Part shown: in pieces, positions 1 to 7,800 of the stretch
How the letters are laid out: every line of letters begins with the position of its first letter
Position numbering within the stretch: the first letter of the stretch is position 1
Source: Myxococcales bacterium
GTDB taxonomy: Bacteria > Myxococcota_A > Polyangia > Nannocystales > Nannocystaceae
Length of the DNA stretch: 64,000 nucleotides
Assembly: GCA_020633335.1 (NCBI GenBank)
Contig: JACKDU010000001.1
Span: 248,001 to 312,000 of the forward strand
Direction: 5' to 3'
Program-made: the position numbers and the translations under genes
Notes under the pieces: model-generated
Databases searched by the model: none
Told to the model about the DNA's origin: nothing
Seen by the model: the letters and a program-made list of their open reading frames with translations, nothing else

Positions 1-126
1 GAGCGCGACCGAACGGGTCCGGCCGACCGGGATCGTGATCACCGTCCCGGGGAAAAGAACGCCGTTGCGAAGCGGCAGGAGGGGAAAAGCGGCGGTCGGG
101 AGCTCGGGGAGGGTGGGCTGGCTCAT
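1..126 (-). CDS. lon: Lon protease (endopeptidase La), N-terminus only
   Basis: The first 42 codons of a gene that runs off the left edge. The translation contains FPLLPLRNGVLFPGTVITIP, the typical start of the Lon N-terminal substrate-binding domain. Lon is the cytosolic ATP-dependent serine protease that degrades misfolded and regulatory proteins. The ATPase and Ser-Lys protease domains lie outside the window, so activity cannot be judged. The ATG at 124-126 gives a 10-residue lead before the conserved block, which is normal for the family. It is divergent from nothing obvious; the 300 bp upstream hold only a possible promoter and a CTAG repeat. Confidence 0.85.
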   Translation of the reverse strand, partial: MSQPTLPELPTAAFPLLPLRNGVLFPGTVITIPVGRTRSVAL

Positions 127-181
127 GGTGTCCTCATCTGCGCTCCCGGGGTCGAATCGCCGAGCGGTGAGCGGTGAACGA

Positions 182-209
182 AAGCTAAATCGATTCAGTG
201 GCCCGTCAA
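182..209 (-). promoter_or_regulatory. possible lon promoter
   Basis: On the minus strand TTGACG (204-209) is followed after 16 nt by TAGCTT (182-187), about 55 nt before the lon ATG. The -35 is good and the -10 weak. The rest of 127-397 shows no gene that I can support. Confidence 0.35.
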
Positions 210-397
210 CGGGTCGGCCAACTCAGACGCGAAGCCTAGCGTCGCGCGCGGAGATCTGACGGCGCGATTGGCGCAATTGCGCTCGATCGCGGCTGGAGTC
301 GGGCGGGGAGGCGTCGACGCGGGCAGCGGGCGGTTTCTGGGGCGGGGAGGCGTCGGCGCGGCGCGGCCGCCTCCGGGCCCAGGCCGTCCCCTGGGCG

Positions 398-431
398 GCT
401 AGCTAGCTAGCTAGCTAGCTAGCTAGCTAGC
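398..431. repeat. CTAG tetranucleotide tandem repeat (about 8.5 units)
   Basis: A perfect GCTA/CTAG run at the end of the phosphatase gene. The gene's TAG stop is the first unit of the repeat read on the minus strand. Because the run contains TAG in every frame on both strands, changes in repeat number cannot extend the protein. Confidence 0.95.
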
Positions 432-780
432 GCCCGCGCTCGGCCGCGGCCCGCTCGAGGATCGCCCCGGCCGCGTCCTCGAGGGCCGCGCAGAGCTCGG
501 GATCCATGTAGCGGTGCTCGTCCGGGATGTCGAGGACGTGGATCGGCGTGTCGCCGACGTGCTCGCCGAAGTCCTCGAGGAGGCGATCGAGGTGGGCGTC
601 CTCCATCACCAGGATCACGTCGGCCCAGGCGACGTCGGCCGCCCGCAGGCGACGCCGCGCCCGCTGGCTGAGGCCGCGCGAGCGGGTCTCGATCACGCCG
701 AAGCGGCCGGCGAAGATCCGCTCGGCGGTCGGGCTCCGCAGGCGGTTGGCCGCGCAGACGAAGAGCGCTCGAAGGGCCAT
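427..780 (-). CDS. low-molecular-weight protein tyrosine phosphatase family protein
   Basis: A 117-aa cytosolic protein with the LMW-PTP P-loop C-X5-R-S near the N-terminus (C9-AANRL-R15-S16). This is the family's nucleophile cysteine and phosphate-binding arginine. A candidate general-acid Asp lies in the RYMDPEL segment (D93). It is shorter than classical LMW-PTPs (about 150 aa) and matches the compact subfamily of about 110 aa. It is the last gene of the orn-GNAT-phosphatase run, starting 10 nt after the GNAT stop. The substrate is unknown; tyrosine phosphatase activity is inferred from the motif. Confidence 0.8.
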   Translation of the reverse strand: MALRALFVCAANRLRSPTAERIFAGRFGVIETRSRGLSQRARRRLRAADVAWADVILVMEDAHLDRLLEDFGEHVGDTPIHVLDIPDEHRYMDPELCAALEDAAGAILERAAAERGR

Positions 781-790
781 GTCTGAAGGG

Positions 791-1654
791 TCAGGTGGTC
801 GAGGCGCCGGGGAGGTCGCCGACCATGTGGACGAAGCGGAAGCGGATCCGCGCGCCGGCGGCGAGGAGGAGCTCGACCAGCGCCTCGTCGCCCTCGGCGA
901 CCACGCCGACGCTCGTGTGCTCGGGGCGGGCGAGCGGGCGGAGGCCCTCGAGGAGCGGCCGCGCGAGGGTCGGCCGGGCGACCCGAAAGGGGAAGCATCC
1001 GGGGAAGTCGACGTCGAAGGCGGCGAAGCCGAGGCCGAGGTCGTCGGGGGTGTCGGGGGTGTCGCCGTCGGTCGGGCAGAGGCGCACGAGGCGGACCGAG
1101 GCCGCGGCCGCGAGGTGATCGAGCTGGCCGCGGGGGAGCTCGAAGCGGGCCTCGATCGCCGCGCGCTCGGCCGCCGCGATCGCCCGGGTGCTCACCCCCG
1201 CCTCGCCGGCGAGCGCCTCGACGCGATCCCAGGGGATCACGAGGGCGGCGGAGGCGTGGCGGCGCTCCATCCCGAGGGCGCGGTAGAGGCCGATCGCCGG
1301 GGCGTTGGTCGGCATCACGTTGAGGCGCCAGGTCGCGCAGCCGGCCGCCCGCATCGCCGCGGCGGCGACCCCCATCAGCGCCCGGCCGATCCCGAGGCCG
1401 CGGGCGCGCGGGCCGACGACGACGTTGCGGACGTAGCCGACCCCAGCGAGGATCTCGAAGAAGACGTAGCCGACGAGCGCGCCGTCGCGGGCGGCGACCC
1501 AGGTCCCCGGGAGGAAGCGCGCCCGCCAGCGGGGCTCGTCCGGCACCGGGTCGTCGACCCCGAGCTCGGGGAAGAGGGCGGCGAAGCCCGCGTAGTCGTC
1601 CGCCGTTGCTGGCCGAAGGGACAGGTCGAGGTCGTCCGAGTGCGGGCCGCTCAT
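791..1654 (-). CDS. GNAT family N-acetyltransferase, two-part protein
   Basis: A 287-aa protein. Residues 11-135 carry a GNAT fold with the acetyl-CoA pyrophosphate-binding signature RARGLGIG (83-90) and the following helix. The remaining ~150 residues are probably a second, degenerate acetyltransferase-like half without that signature. The ATG overlaps the orn stop as ATGA, so translation is probably coupled. The family transfers acetyl groups from acetyl-CoA to amines, but the substrate cannot be predicted. A copy of the dispersed palindrome of this window (1609-1625) lies in codons 10-15. Confidence 0.85.
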   Translation of the reverse strand: MSGPHSDDLDLSLRPATADDYAGFAALFPELGVDDPVPDEPRWRARFLPGTWVAARDGALVGYVFFEILAGVGYVRNVVVGPRARGLGIGRALMGVAAAAMRAAGCATWRLNVMPTNAPAIGLYRALGMERRHASAALVIPWDRVEALAGEAGVSTRAIAAAERAAIEARFELPRGQLDHLAAAASVRLVRLCPTDGDTPDTPDDLGLGFAAFDVDFPGCFPFRVARPTLARPLLEGLRPLARPEHTSVGVVAEGDEALVELLLAAGARIRFRFVHMVGDLPGASTT

Positions 1655-2211
1655 CGGAAGATCGTCGCCCGGTAGTAGCGGAGCTCGGCGATCGACTCGC
1701 GGATGTCGTCGAGCGCGCGGTGGCGCTCGCCCTTCGGCGGCGCGCCCTCGAAGGCGGCGGGGTACCAGCGGCGGCAGAGCTCCTTGACCGACGAGACGTC
1801 GACGCTGCGGTAGTGGAGGAAGGCCGCGAGCGCCGGCATGTGGCGGAGGATGAAGCGGCGGTCGTGGCCGATCGAATTGCCGCAGAGGGGCGACTCGCCG
1901 GCGACGCAGTGCGTCTTCAGGAACTCGAGGGTGCGCTCCTCGGCCGCGGCGAGGTCGAGGGTCGAGGCGCGGACGGCCGCGCTCAGGCCGCTCTCGCCGT
2001 GCTGGCGGGTGCACCAGGCGTCCATCGCCGCGAGGACCGGCTCCTCCTCGTGGATCACCAGGTCCGGCCCCTCGCCCAGGACGTTGAGCTCGCCGTCGGT
2101 GACGATCGTCGCGATCTCGAGGATCCGGTGGCGCTGCGGATCGAGGCCGGACATCTCGAGGTCGATCCAGACGAGCGGAGGCCCGGAGGCGGGCGCGGTC
2201 GGGGCGGTCAT
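1651..2211 (-). CDS. orn: oligoribonuclease (3'-5' exoribonuclease)
   Basis: A 186-aa member of the DEDDh exonuclease family, the usual length for Orn (about 180 aa). Exo I is WIDLEMSGLD (D17, E19), Exo II has the Asp of GNSIGHDRRF, and Exo III has the H and D of HRALDDIRES. Orn degrades 2-5-nt RNAs, including pGpG from cyclic-di-GMP turnover, in the cytosol. An upstream in-frame ATG at 2220 would add three residues; the start at 2211 was chosen because it follows a GGGGCGG stretch. It is first in an operon with the GNAT and phosphatase genes. Confidence 0.93.
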   Translation of the reverse strand: MTAPTAPASGPPLVWIDLEMSGLDPQRHRILEIATIVTDGELNVLGEGPDLVIHEEEPVLAAMDAWCTRQHGESGLSAAVRASTLDLAAAEERTLEFLKTHCVAGESPLCGNSIGHDRRFILRHMPALAAFLHYRSVDVSSVKELCRRWYPAAFEGAPPKGERHRALDDIRESIAELRYYRATIFR

Positions 2212-2319
2212 CCGCCCCATGCTAGTGCACCGCGGCGGAAATCGCCGCGATTTCGGGCCGCAATCGAGCGGCGGCGAGGGCAAGCGAAGTCGCGGCGACT
2301 TCGGCCGCGGCCTCCTGGC

Positions 2320-4479
2320 CTACTCGGCCGGCCTTCGCGGGCGCGTCGCGGCCCCGGTCGGCGCCTCCGCGGGTGCCCGCGCGCCGTTGCCGAGGAGGAG
2401 CTCGACGGTCCCGGGCCCGAGGGGATCCTCGCTGAGCGCCGGCTTGCCGTCGGCCGGCGGGTTGAGGACCAGCGGGTAGCGGAGGCGGTAGAGCTGGTCG
2501 TCGAGCTGGCCGGCGGGGATGTCGAGCGCCCAGGCGGCCTCGAGGAGGCAGGCGCGGAGCTCGGGGTCCTCGTGGGAGAGCGCGAGCTCGGCGATCCGCG
2601 CGAACATCACCTCGCCCTTGCCGACCTCGAGCTCGAAGACCACCCGTCCGCCGAGGGTCTGGTCGCGGGTGAGCGCGCGGTTGTAGCAGGCGCGGGCGCG
2701 CGGGAAGACCCGGGTCCCGAGGTAGCGCCGGAAGATCCGCTCGTCGAGGTAGCCCTTCTCCTTGTAGCCGCCGCGGCCGGCCCAGGTGATCTCGAGGCGG
2801 GCGCTCCGCTGGTGGTTGCGGGTCAGCCAGGGCGGGGTGGCGAAGCCCTCGCTGGCGGCGGCGCCCACCGGGCTCGGGCCGACGGTGGCGACGAGGGCGG
2901 CCGGCGGCGGTCGGACGGTCTCGGCGTGGGGCGCGAGCTGGATCTTCTTGTGGCCGATCTTCCCCTTGATCCGGGGGCTCGGCGCCCGCTTGCCCTCGTA
3001 GGTGCCGCTCAGGACCACGAAGGAGCCGGCGACCAGCCCCTTCGGCGCGGCCTCGTCGAAGGTGACGCTCGCCGGCATGGCGATCGCCAGGTCGCGGAGC
3101 ACCTGGGGGGCGCTGAGGAGGTCGGCCGAGCCCGCGCCCTTCTGGGCCAGGGTCTCCAGGCTGATCCTGGCCCCGAGGCCAGCCGCCATCAGCGACACCG
3201 GGTGATCGGGGTCGAGCCCCTGGCGGGCGAGGATCGGCTCGTCGACCGCGAAGAGGAGCTCGGGGAGGCGCTTCGTCCGGCCGAGGCCGCGGCCGAGGGC
3301 GGCCTCGACGTCGGCGGGGGTGATCGAGAGCGGGAGCATCCCGTCGGTGAGGACGAGGATCAGCGGGCGCTTCGCCTTGGCGCCGCGGAGGCGCTCGCCG
3401 GCGAGCTCGAGCGCGGCCGCGAGGTCGGTGCCCTGCTCGCGGATCCCGGCGTCGAGGGCGGTCGCAACCCGCTGGCGGGCGGCGACGTCGCTGACCCGCG
3501 GGTGCGCGTCGGCGTCGAGGAGCGGGCGGGCGCTGCGGGCGAAGGCGATCGCGTCGAAGGTGGTCTGCGGCGGGAGGGCGTCGAAGAGCGCGCTCATCGT
3601 CGTCAGCGCCTCGCGGTGCATCGCCGGCGAGGTGCTCTTCGAACGGTCGACGACGACGACGACGTGATCGGGGCGGAGCGGCGCGGTCGCGCCGAGGCGG
3701 AGGTAGAGCCGGAAATTGCCGCCGTCGCCGGAGGCGTCGCGCATCACCTCGTAGCGGGTCGCCAGGGTCGGCGTCTTCGAGCGCAGCGAGGGGAGGGTCG
3801 CCGGCCAGGCGACGGTGACGCGATCCTGGGCCCGCGAGGTCAGCACCGGCTGGCCCTCGCTCGCCTGGCCGTCGAGCCAGAAGCTCGGGGCCCCGCGGAC
3901 CAGCACCCGGCGCTCGCGGGCGAGGCCGAGGGGGGCGTTGCCGCGGTCGGGGAGGACGATCTCCCAGCGATCGCCGCGCATCCGCGGCGGCACCAGGAGC
4001 CGAAGCTCGACCTGGGTGGTCGAGCCCGCGGCGAGGCTGAAGCCGACGAGCTCGGCGCCGGGGAGATCGCCGCGCTCGAAGGGCGGGAGCTCGTGGACGA
4101 GGATCGTCCCGGGGTCGCGGCGACCGGGCTCGGGGGCGAGGTCGGTGCCGACGCCGTCGCGCCACTCGCCGCCGCGGGCGACCCGGAGCCCGTGGATCTC
4201 GGCGTCGCGGGGGAGCGCCAGGCTCAGCACCAGGTCCTGGTCGCGGGCGCTGTTGTTGTGGAGCGCGAGGCGGAGGCGGACGTCGGCGCGGAAGCCGACC
4301 ATCCCCTCGACGATCACCTCGTAGGAGAGCTCGTCGAAGGGGATGTAGCTCGCCTCGTGGTTGATCCCGGGGTCGACCACGAGGCTGTCGGCGCGGGCCG
4401 GCGCCGCCGCGAGGCCGAGGCCGAGGGCCATACCGAGCCCGGCGAGGGCGCTGAGCGGGCGTCGGGGGGTTCGTCGCAC
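2320..4479 (-). CDS. secreted VIT/von Willebrand A domain protein with AgmX/PglI-like C-terminus
   Basis: A 719-aa protein from a GTG start. An Arg-rich start and hydrophobic stretch ending APARA form a signal peptide. Next comes a beta-rich VIT-like segment (about 30-220), then a vWA domain with MIDAS motif DRSKS and a later TDG. Towards the C-terminus a segment with RYLGTRVFPRARACYNRAL and GGRVVFELEVGKGEV resembles the TonB-like AgmX/PglI C-terminal domain of myxobacterial envelope and gliding proteins. It is probably periplasmic or surface-exposed and metal-binding through MIDAS. The ligand is unknown. An ORF reading further upstream is a shadow extension over the next gene. Confidence 0.75.
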   Translation of the reverse strand: MRRTPRRPLSALAGLGMALGLGLAAAPARADSLVVDPGINHEASYIPFDELSYEVIVEGMVGFRADVRLRLALHNNSARDQDLVLSLALPRDAEIHGLRVARGGEWRDGVGTDLAPEPGRRDPGTILVHELPPFERGDLPGAELVGFSLAAGSTTQVELRLLVPPRMRGDRWEIVLPDRGNAPLGLARERRVLVRGAPSFWLDGQASEGQPVLTSRAQDRVTVAWPATLPSLRSKTPTLATRYEVMRDASGDGGNFRLYLRLGATAPLRPDHVVVVVDRSKSTSPAMHREALTTMSALFDALPPQTTFDAIAFARSARPLLDADAHPRVSDVAARQRVATALDAGIREQGTDLAAALELAGERLRGAKAKRPLILVLTDGMLPLSITPADVEAALGRGLGRTKRLPELLFAVDEPILARQGLDPDHPVSLMAAGLGARISLETLAQKGAGSADLLSAPQVLRDLAIAMPASVTFDEAAPKGLVAGSFVVLSGTYEGKRAPSPRIKGKIGHKKIQLAPHAETVRPPPAALVATVGPSPVGAAASEGFATPPWLTRNHQRSARLEITWAGRGGYKEKGYLDERIFRRYLGTRVFPRARACYNRALTRDQTLGGRVVFELEVGKGEVMFARIAELALSHEDPELRACLLEAAWALDIPAGQLDDQLYRLRYPLVLNPPADGKPALSEDPLGPGTVELLLGNGARAPAEAPTGAATRPRRPAE

Positions 4480-4589
4480 CCGATCCAAGGTAGCGCAGGC
4501 CGGCCGCCCCCGCCCGTCCTCCGATCGCCGGCGTCGCCGGCGGCCCCTGGGCCACGGGCCAGCGCCGCGCGGGGCGTGCCCGCGCCTGG

Positions 4590-5180
4590 CTAGCCGCTGA
4601 TCGCCCAGAGCCCGAGCGAGAAGAGCCAGAGCACGCTGGTCACCCGGATCGCCCGGAGCGGGATCGAGATCGCCAGAAACTGAAGGTAGGTCAGGTGGCT
4701 GGTCCCGGCCGCCCACGAGGCGAGCGAGTAGGGGAGCGGCGTGAGGGCGGCGAGGCCGAGGCCGAGGCCGCCGTAGCGGTTGATCAGCTCCTGGACCTCG
4801 GCGCCGCGCTCCCGCATCACCCGCTGGTACCACGCGGTCTGCGAGAGGCGACGGCCGATGAAGAAGCCGGTCGAGCCGCCGGCGACGCTGCCGATCGTGC
4901 TCCAGATCGCAACGGTGACGAAGTCGAGGCCGCCCGCGAGGCCGAGCGCCGAGAAGGCGTCGTTCGGCAGGGGCACCGTGAAGGCGTCGGGGATGAAGAA
5001 GCCGATCGCCACCCCGAGCCCGCCGAGCTGCTCGACGAAGCCGCCGGCGAAGCGGAGGAGCGGCTCGCGGAAGAAGTAGCCGACCGCCGCGAAGATCAGC
5101 GTGAGGGTGACGATGCCGACGCCGAGGGAGATGAGCAGCCGAAGCGGCTGCAGGGGGCGGGCGGGGGCGACGGCGCTCAT
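4590..5180 (-). CDS. DedA/VTT-type (SNARE-associated) inner-membrane protein
   Basis: A 196-aa multi-spanning protein. The segment from about 60 to 140 has the pattern of VTT proteins: re-entrant hydrophobic stretches, FFIPDAFTVPLPNDAF, a glycine-rich GSVAGGSTGFFIGRR, and later LTPLPYSLASWAAG. Family members are linked to lipid scrambling or proton-coupled transport in the inner membrane. The ATG at 5180 was chosen because it puts a short basic stretch before the first membrane helix; an in-frame ATG about 50 nt upstream is possible. It lies 110 nt upstream of the VIT/vWA gene on the same strand. Confidence 0.75.
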   Translation of the reverse strand: MSAVAPARPLQPLRLLISLGVGIVTLTLIFAAVGYFFREPLLRFAGGFVEQLGGLGVAIGFFIPDAFTVPLPNDAFSALGLAGGLDFVTVAIWSTIGSVAGGSTGFFIGRRLSQTAWYQRVMRERGAEVQELINRYGGLGLGLAALTPLPYSLASWAAGTSHLTYLQFLAISIPLRAIRVTSVLWLFSLGLWAISG

Positions 5181-5406
5181 CGTTTTCGGCAGCAGGTCTA
5201 GCAGCCCGCGGCCGAAGCCGCCACGCCGCATCGACGCCAGCGTCGCGCTCGCTCGCCGCCGCGGGAGCGCGCACCGGGGCCTCGGAGCCGCGTCTGTCGG
5301 CGATCGGCCCCGCCCTCCGCGACCGCGCCGACGAGCTCGGGCTGCGCTCGCGCGTCGCAGCCCTCCCACGGGCCCGGCGCGCGCACGCTGCCGGCGCCGC
5401 GCTCCG

Positions 5407-6279
5407 CTAGCGGCGGCAGCGGGCGACCATCGACTCGACGCCGTGGACCAGCGGGAGCCCGCAGAAGTCGCCGCTGAGGCTCTCCAGGCGGAGACCGGCG
5501 GCGGCGATGAGGCCGCGGAGCTCCTCGGGGAAGATCTGGCGGTGGGCGAGGTGGACGAGGCGGCGCGGCGTCGCCGGCGGATCGAAGTCGACCCCGGGCC
5601 GCGGCGCGTCGTCGTAGAAGATCCGGATGTGGCAGATCTGGCTCCCCGGATCGTAGGTGTGATTGGTCGAGTAGATCAGCTCCTCGCCGGTGGTCGGGTG
5701 GACGAAGGCCGTGACCGCGTGGCGCTCGTCGGGGTCCCACATCAGCCACTCGAGGTCGGGGAGGAGGACGTCGAACGCGAAGGTCCCGCCCTCGACCAGC
5801 CCGCGCCGCGCCGCCGCGAAGCAGCGCAGCAGGGTCGCGTGCTCGTAGAGGTGCATGAGCGCGTTGAAGGGGGCGATCACCAGATCAAAGGCGCCCTCGT
5901 CGATCGGCGGCGCGCTCATGTCGGCCTCGATGATCCGCAGGCGCGCGCGCTCCTCGGGGCGCACGACCTTGGCCTCGAGACGGGCGAGCATCGGCGCCAT
6001 CCGATCGAGCGCGGTGAGGTGGTGGCCGTCGCGGAGGAGGACGGTGGTGATCCGGCCGGTGCCGGCGCCGAGCTCGAGGATCCGCAGCGGTCGCCCCTGC
6101 TCGCGCGCGAGCTCGTGGGCGAGCTCCTGGTAGAACTCGACGTCCTCGGAGCGATCGAAGTACTCGAAGTCGTAGAGGGCCGCGTCCTCGTAGTGGTCGT
6201 CGGTGCCGCGGGCGAGGAGGCGAGCGTGTCGCTCCTCTGCGCGGCGGTCCGCCCGTCGCGTCGTCGCTCGCGTCGCCAT
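5407..6279 (-). CDS. class I SAM-dependent methyltransferase
   Basis: A 290-aa cytosolic protein with methyltransferase motif I LELGAGTGRI (about 68-77), an acidic end of strand 2 (LDRM, 91-94), and the motif IV-like FDLVIAPFNALMHL. The core is typical of small-molecule methyltransferases. The acceptor is unknown. It starts 4 nt after the pcnB stop, so the two are almost certainly co-transcribed, but that pairing does not reveal a substrate. Longer upstream extensions of this frame run into the basic tail of pcnB and were rejected. Confidence 0.85.
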   Translation of the reverse strand: MATRATTRRADRRAEERHARLLARGTDDHYEDAALYDFEYFDRSEDVEFYQELAHELAREQGRPLRILELGAGTGRITTVLLRDGHHLTALDRMAPMLARLEAKVVRPEERARLRIIEADMSAPPIDEGAFDLVIAPFNALMHLYEHATLLRCFAAARRGLVEGGTFAFDVLLPDLEWLMWDPDERHAVTAFVHPTTGEELIYSTNHTYDPGSQICHIRIFYDDAPRPGVDFDPPATPRRLVHLAHRQIFPEELRGLIAAAGLRLESLSGDFCGLPLVHGVESMVARCRR

Positions 6280-6283
6280 CGCC

Positions 6284-7651
6284 CTACCTCTGGCCGGCCG
6301 AGCGAGCCGCTCGGTCGCCGCCGGCCTGCCGTCCCCGCCGCGAGCGGTTGCCTCGGCGTCGGCGTCGGCGCTTGCCGTCATCCTCATCGTCGCCGGCGCC
6401 CTCGCGCTCGACCATCGGCGTCGCGCTGGCGGCGAGGCGCTGCCAGTGGGCGAACTCCGAGCCGCCCTCGCCGCGGGCCTGGACCGCGATCCCGAGGAAG
6501 ACCAGCGCGTCGTGGAAGTACTGGCGCTGGACCAGCGAGGGCCGGCGCTTGCGGCGGGCGCCCGGGGTCTCGACCATCCGCCGGTGGGCCATCAGGATCT
6601 GGCGGGCGAGCTCGCGGTCGCGGCGGGCGACGCCGAGCGGGTTGCAGAGCGCGTCCATGGTCGCGTCGATCGTCTTGTCGAGGTCGCGGCGGGGGGCGCT
6701 GAGCCAGTCCTCGTCGATGATCGGCGCGAGGAGGATCGCCAGGAGCACGCCGTTGCTGGCGATCTGCCGGGTCTCCAGCGTGTACTCGTCGAGCGCGTCG
6801 AGGAGCGCCCAGAGGAGCCGTGAGGGCTGGTACCCGCGCGGGAGATCCTCGTGCTCGTCGGGGATCCGCTGGGGGCGGACGAGGCCGAGCCCGGAGCGCG
6901 AGTCGAAGAGCTCGACGAAGCTCGGGAGGACGTGGGGGAAGAGCCCCGACTCGAGGAGGAGCTCGAAGGAGCGGCGGGCCGCGCCGCCGCGGAGGAGCTT
7001 GTACACCTCCTCGAGGAGGCGAGCGCGCGAGCACTTGTCGATGTCGCCGACGGTCGCCAGGAGCGCGCGCCAGGTCTCCTCCTCGATCGTGAAGTCGAGG
7101 CGGGCGGCGAACTTGACCGCCCGGATCATCCGCACCGGATCCTCTTGAAAGCGGGTGAGCGGGTCGCCGATCGTCCGGATCACCCCGCGGTCGAGGTCCG
7201 GGATCCCGGCGACGAGGTCGACGATCGTGTCGCTCTCGATGTCGTAGAAGAGGCCGTTGATCGTGAAGTCGCGGCGCCGCGCGTCGTCCTCGATGTTCCC
7301 CCACTCGTTGTCGTGGGTGATCAGGAGGTCGTCGTCGTTGGTCGTGATCGGCGTGGTCCGGAAGGTGCTGGTCTCGATCACCTTGGTGCCGAAGTAGACG
7401 TGGGCGAGCTTGAAGCGGCGGCCGATGATCCGCGAGTTGCGAAAGGTCTTGCGGATCGACTCCGGGGTCGCGCTGGTGGCGACGTCGAAGTCCTTGGGGC
7501 GGCGGCGGAGGTAGAGGTCACGGACGCAGCCGCCGACGAGGTAGGCCTCGTGGCCGTTGGCGAGCAGCTTGCGCACGACCTTGAGCGCGTCGGGATCGAC
7601 CTCGCTCAACGGCAGGGCGACGTAGGGGCCTTCTTGGGTGCTCTGGGCCAT
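6284..7651 (-). CDS. pcnB: poly(A) polymerase / tRNA nucleotidyltransferase superfamily (PcnB type)
   Basis: A 455-aa protein. The nucleotidyltransferase head has YLVGGCVRDLYL (38-49) and the metal-binding DFD (54-56), followed by RRDFTINGLFYD and the RRA-helix region EDPVRMIRAVKFAARL. The C-terminal ~25 residues are a run of Arg/Lys (GKRRRRRRGNRSRRGR), as in bacterial PcnB, which binds RNA and 3'-polyadenylates it to trigger decay. PcnB was preferred to a CCA enzyme because of this tail and the length. The tRNA gene in this window lacks an encoded CCA, so the genome also needs a CCA enzyme; dual use cannot be excluded. Confidence 0.88.
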   Translation of the reverse strand: MAQSTQEGPYVALPLSEVDPDALKVVRKLLANGHEAYLVGGCVRDLYLRRRPKDFDVATSATPESIRKTFRNSRIIGRRFKLAHVYFGTKVIETSTFRTTPITTNDDDLLITHDNEWGNIEDDARRRDFTINGLFYDIESDTIVDLVAGIPDLDRGVIRTIGDPLTRFQEDPVRMIRAVKFAARLDFTIEEETWRALLATVGDIDKCSRARLLEEVYKLLRGGAARRSFELLLESGLFPHVLPSFVELFDSRSGLGLVRPQRIPDEHEDLPRGYQPSRLLWALLDALDEYTLETRQIASNGVLLAILLAPIIDEDWLSAPRRDLDKTIDATMDALCNPLGVARRDRELARQILMAHRRMVETPGARRKRRPSLVQRQYFHDALVFLGIAVQARGEGGSEFAHWQRLAASATPMVEREGAGDDEDDGKRRRRRRGNRSRRGRQAGGDRAARSAGQR

Positions 7652-7773
7652 GCTTGGGCGGGGGTGCTCTAACACAGGTCGCGCGCTCCGGGCGAAGCGG
7701 GGTTGGGGGTTGTGGGGCGACGCAAATCGTGCGCTCTTCCTTTGAGGTTGACCGAGGTCGGGGGCCGCTGCCA

Positions 7774-7793
7774 TATACTGTTCATGCGAACAG
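7774..7793 (+). promoter_or_regulatory. -10 box overlapped by a palindromic operator candidate
   Basis: TATACT (7774-7779) is the most AT-rich hexamer nearby. TTGACC at 7748-7753 would be a -35, but with a 20-bp spacer. The palindrome CTGTTC-N4-GAACAG (7778-7793) starts on the -10 box and covers the expected transcription start, a position suited to repression. It ends 7 nt before the ATG of the next gene. LexA sites in some bacteria have GTTC/GAAC half-sites, but I cannot assign a regulator. Confidence 0.45.
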
Positions 7794-7800
7794 GCTGAAC

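Noticed and set aside
35..259. 74-aa plus-strand ORF at the left edge
   Set aside because: It overlaps the Lon start in antisense and has no coding features.
1606..4593. 995-aa plus-strand ORF
   Set aside because: Antisense to orn and the VIT/vWA gene. Its sequence is Arg/Gly/Glu/Ala-rich low complexity produced by GC3 bias, with no motif.
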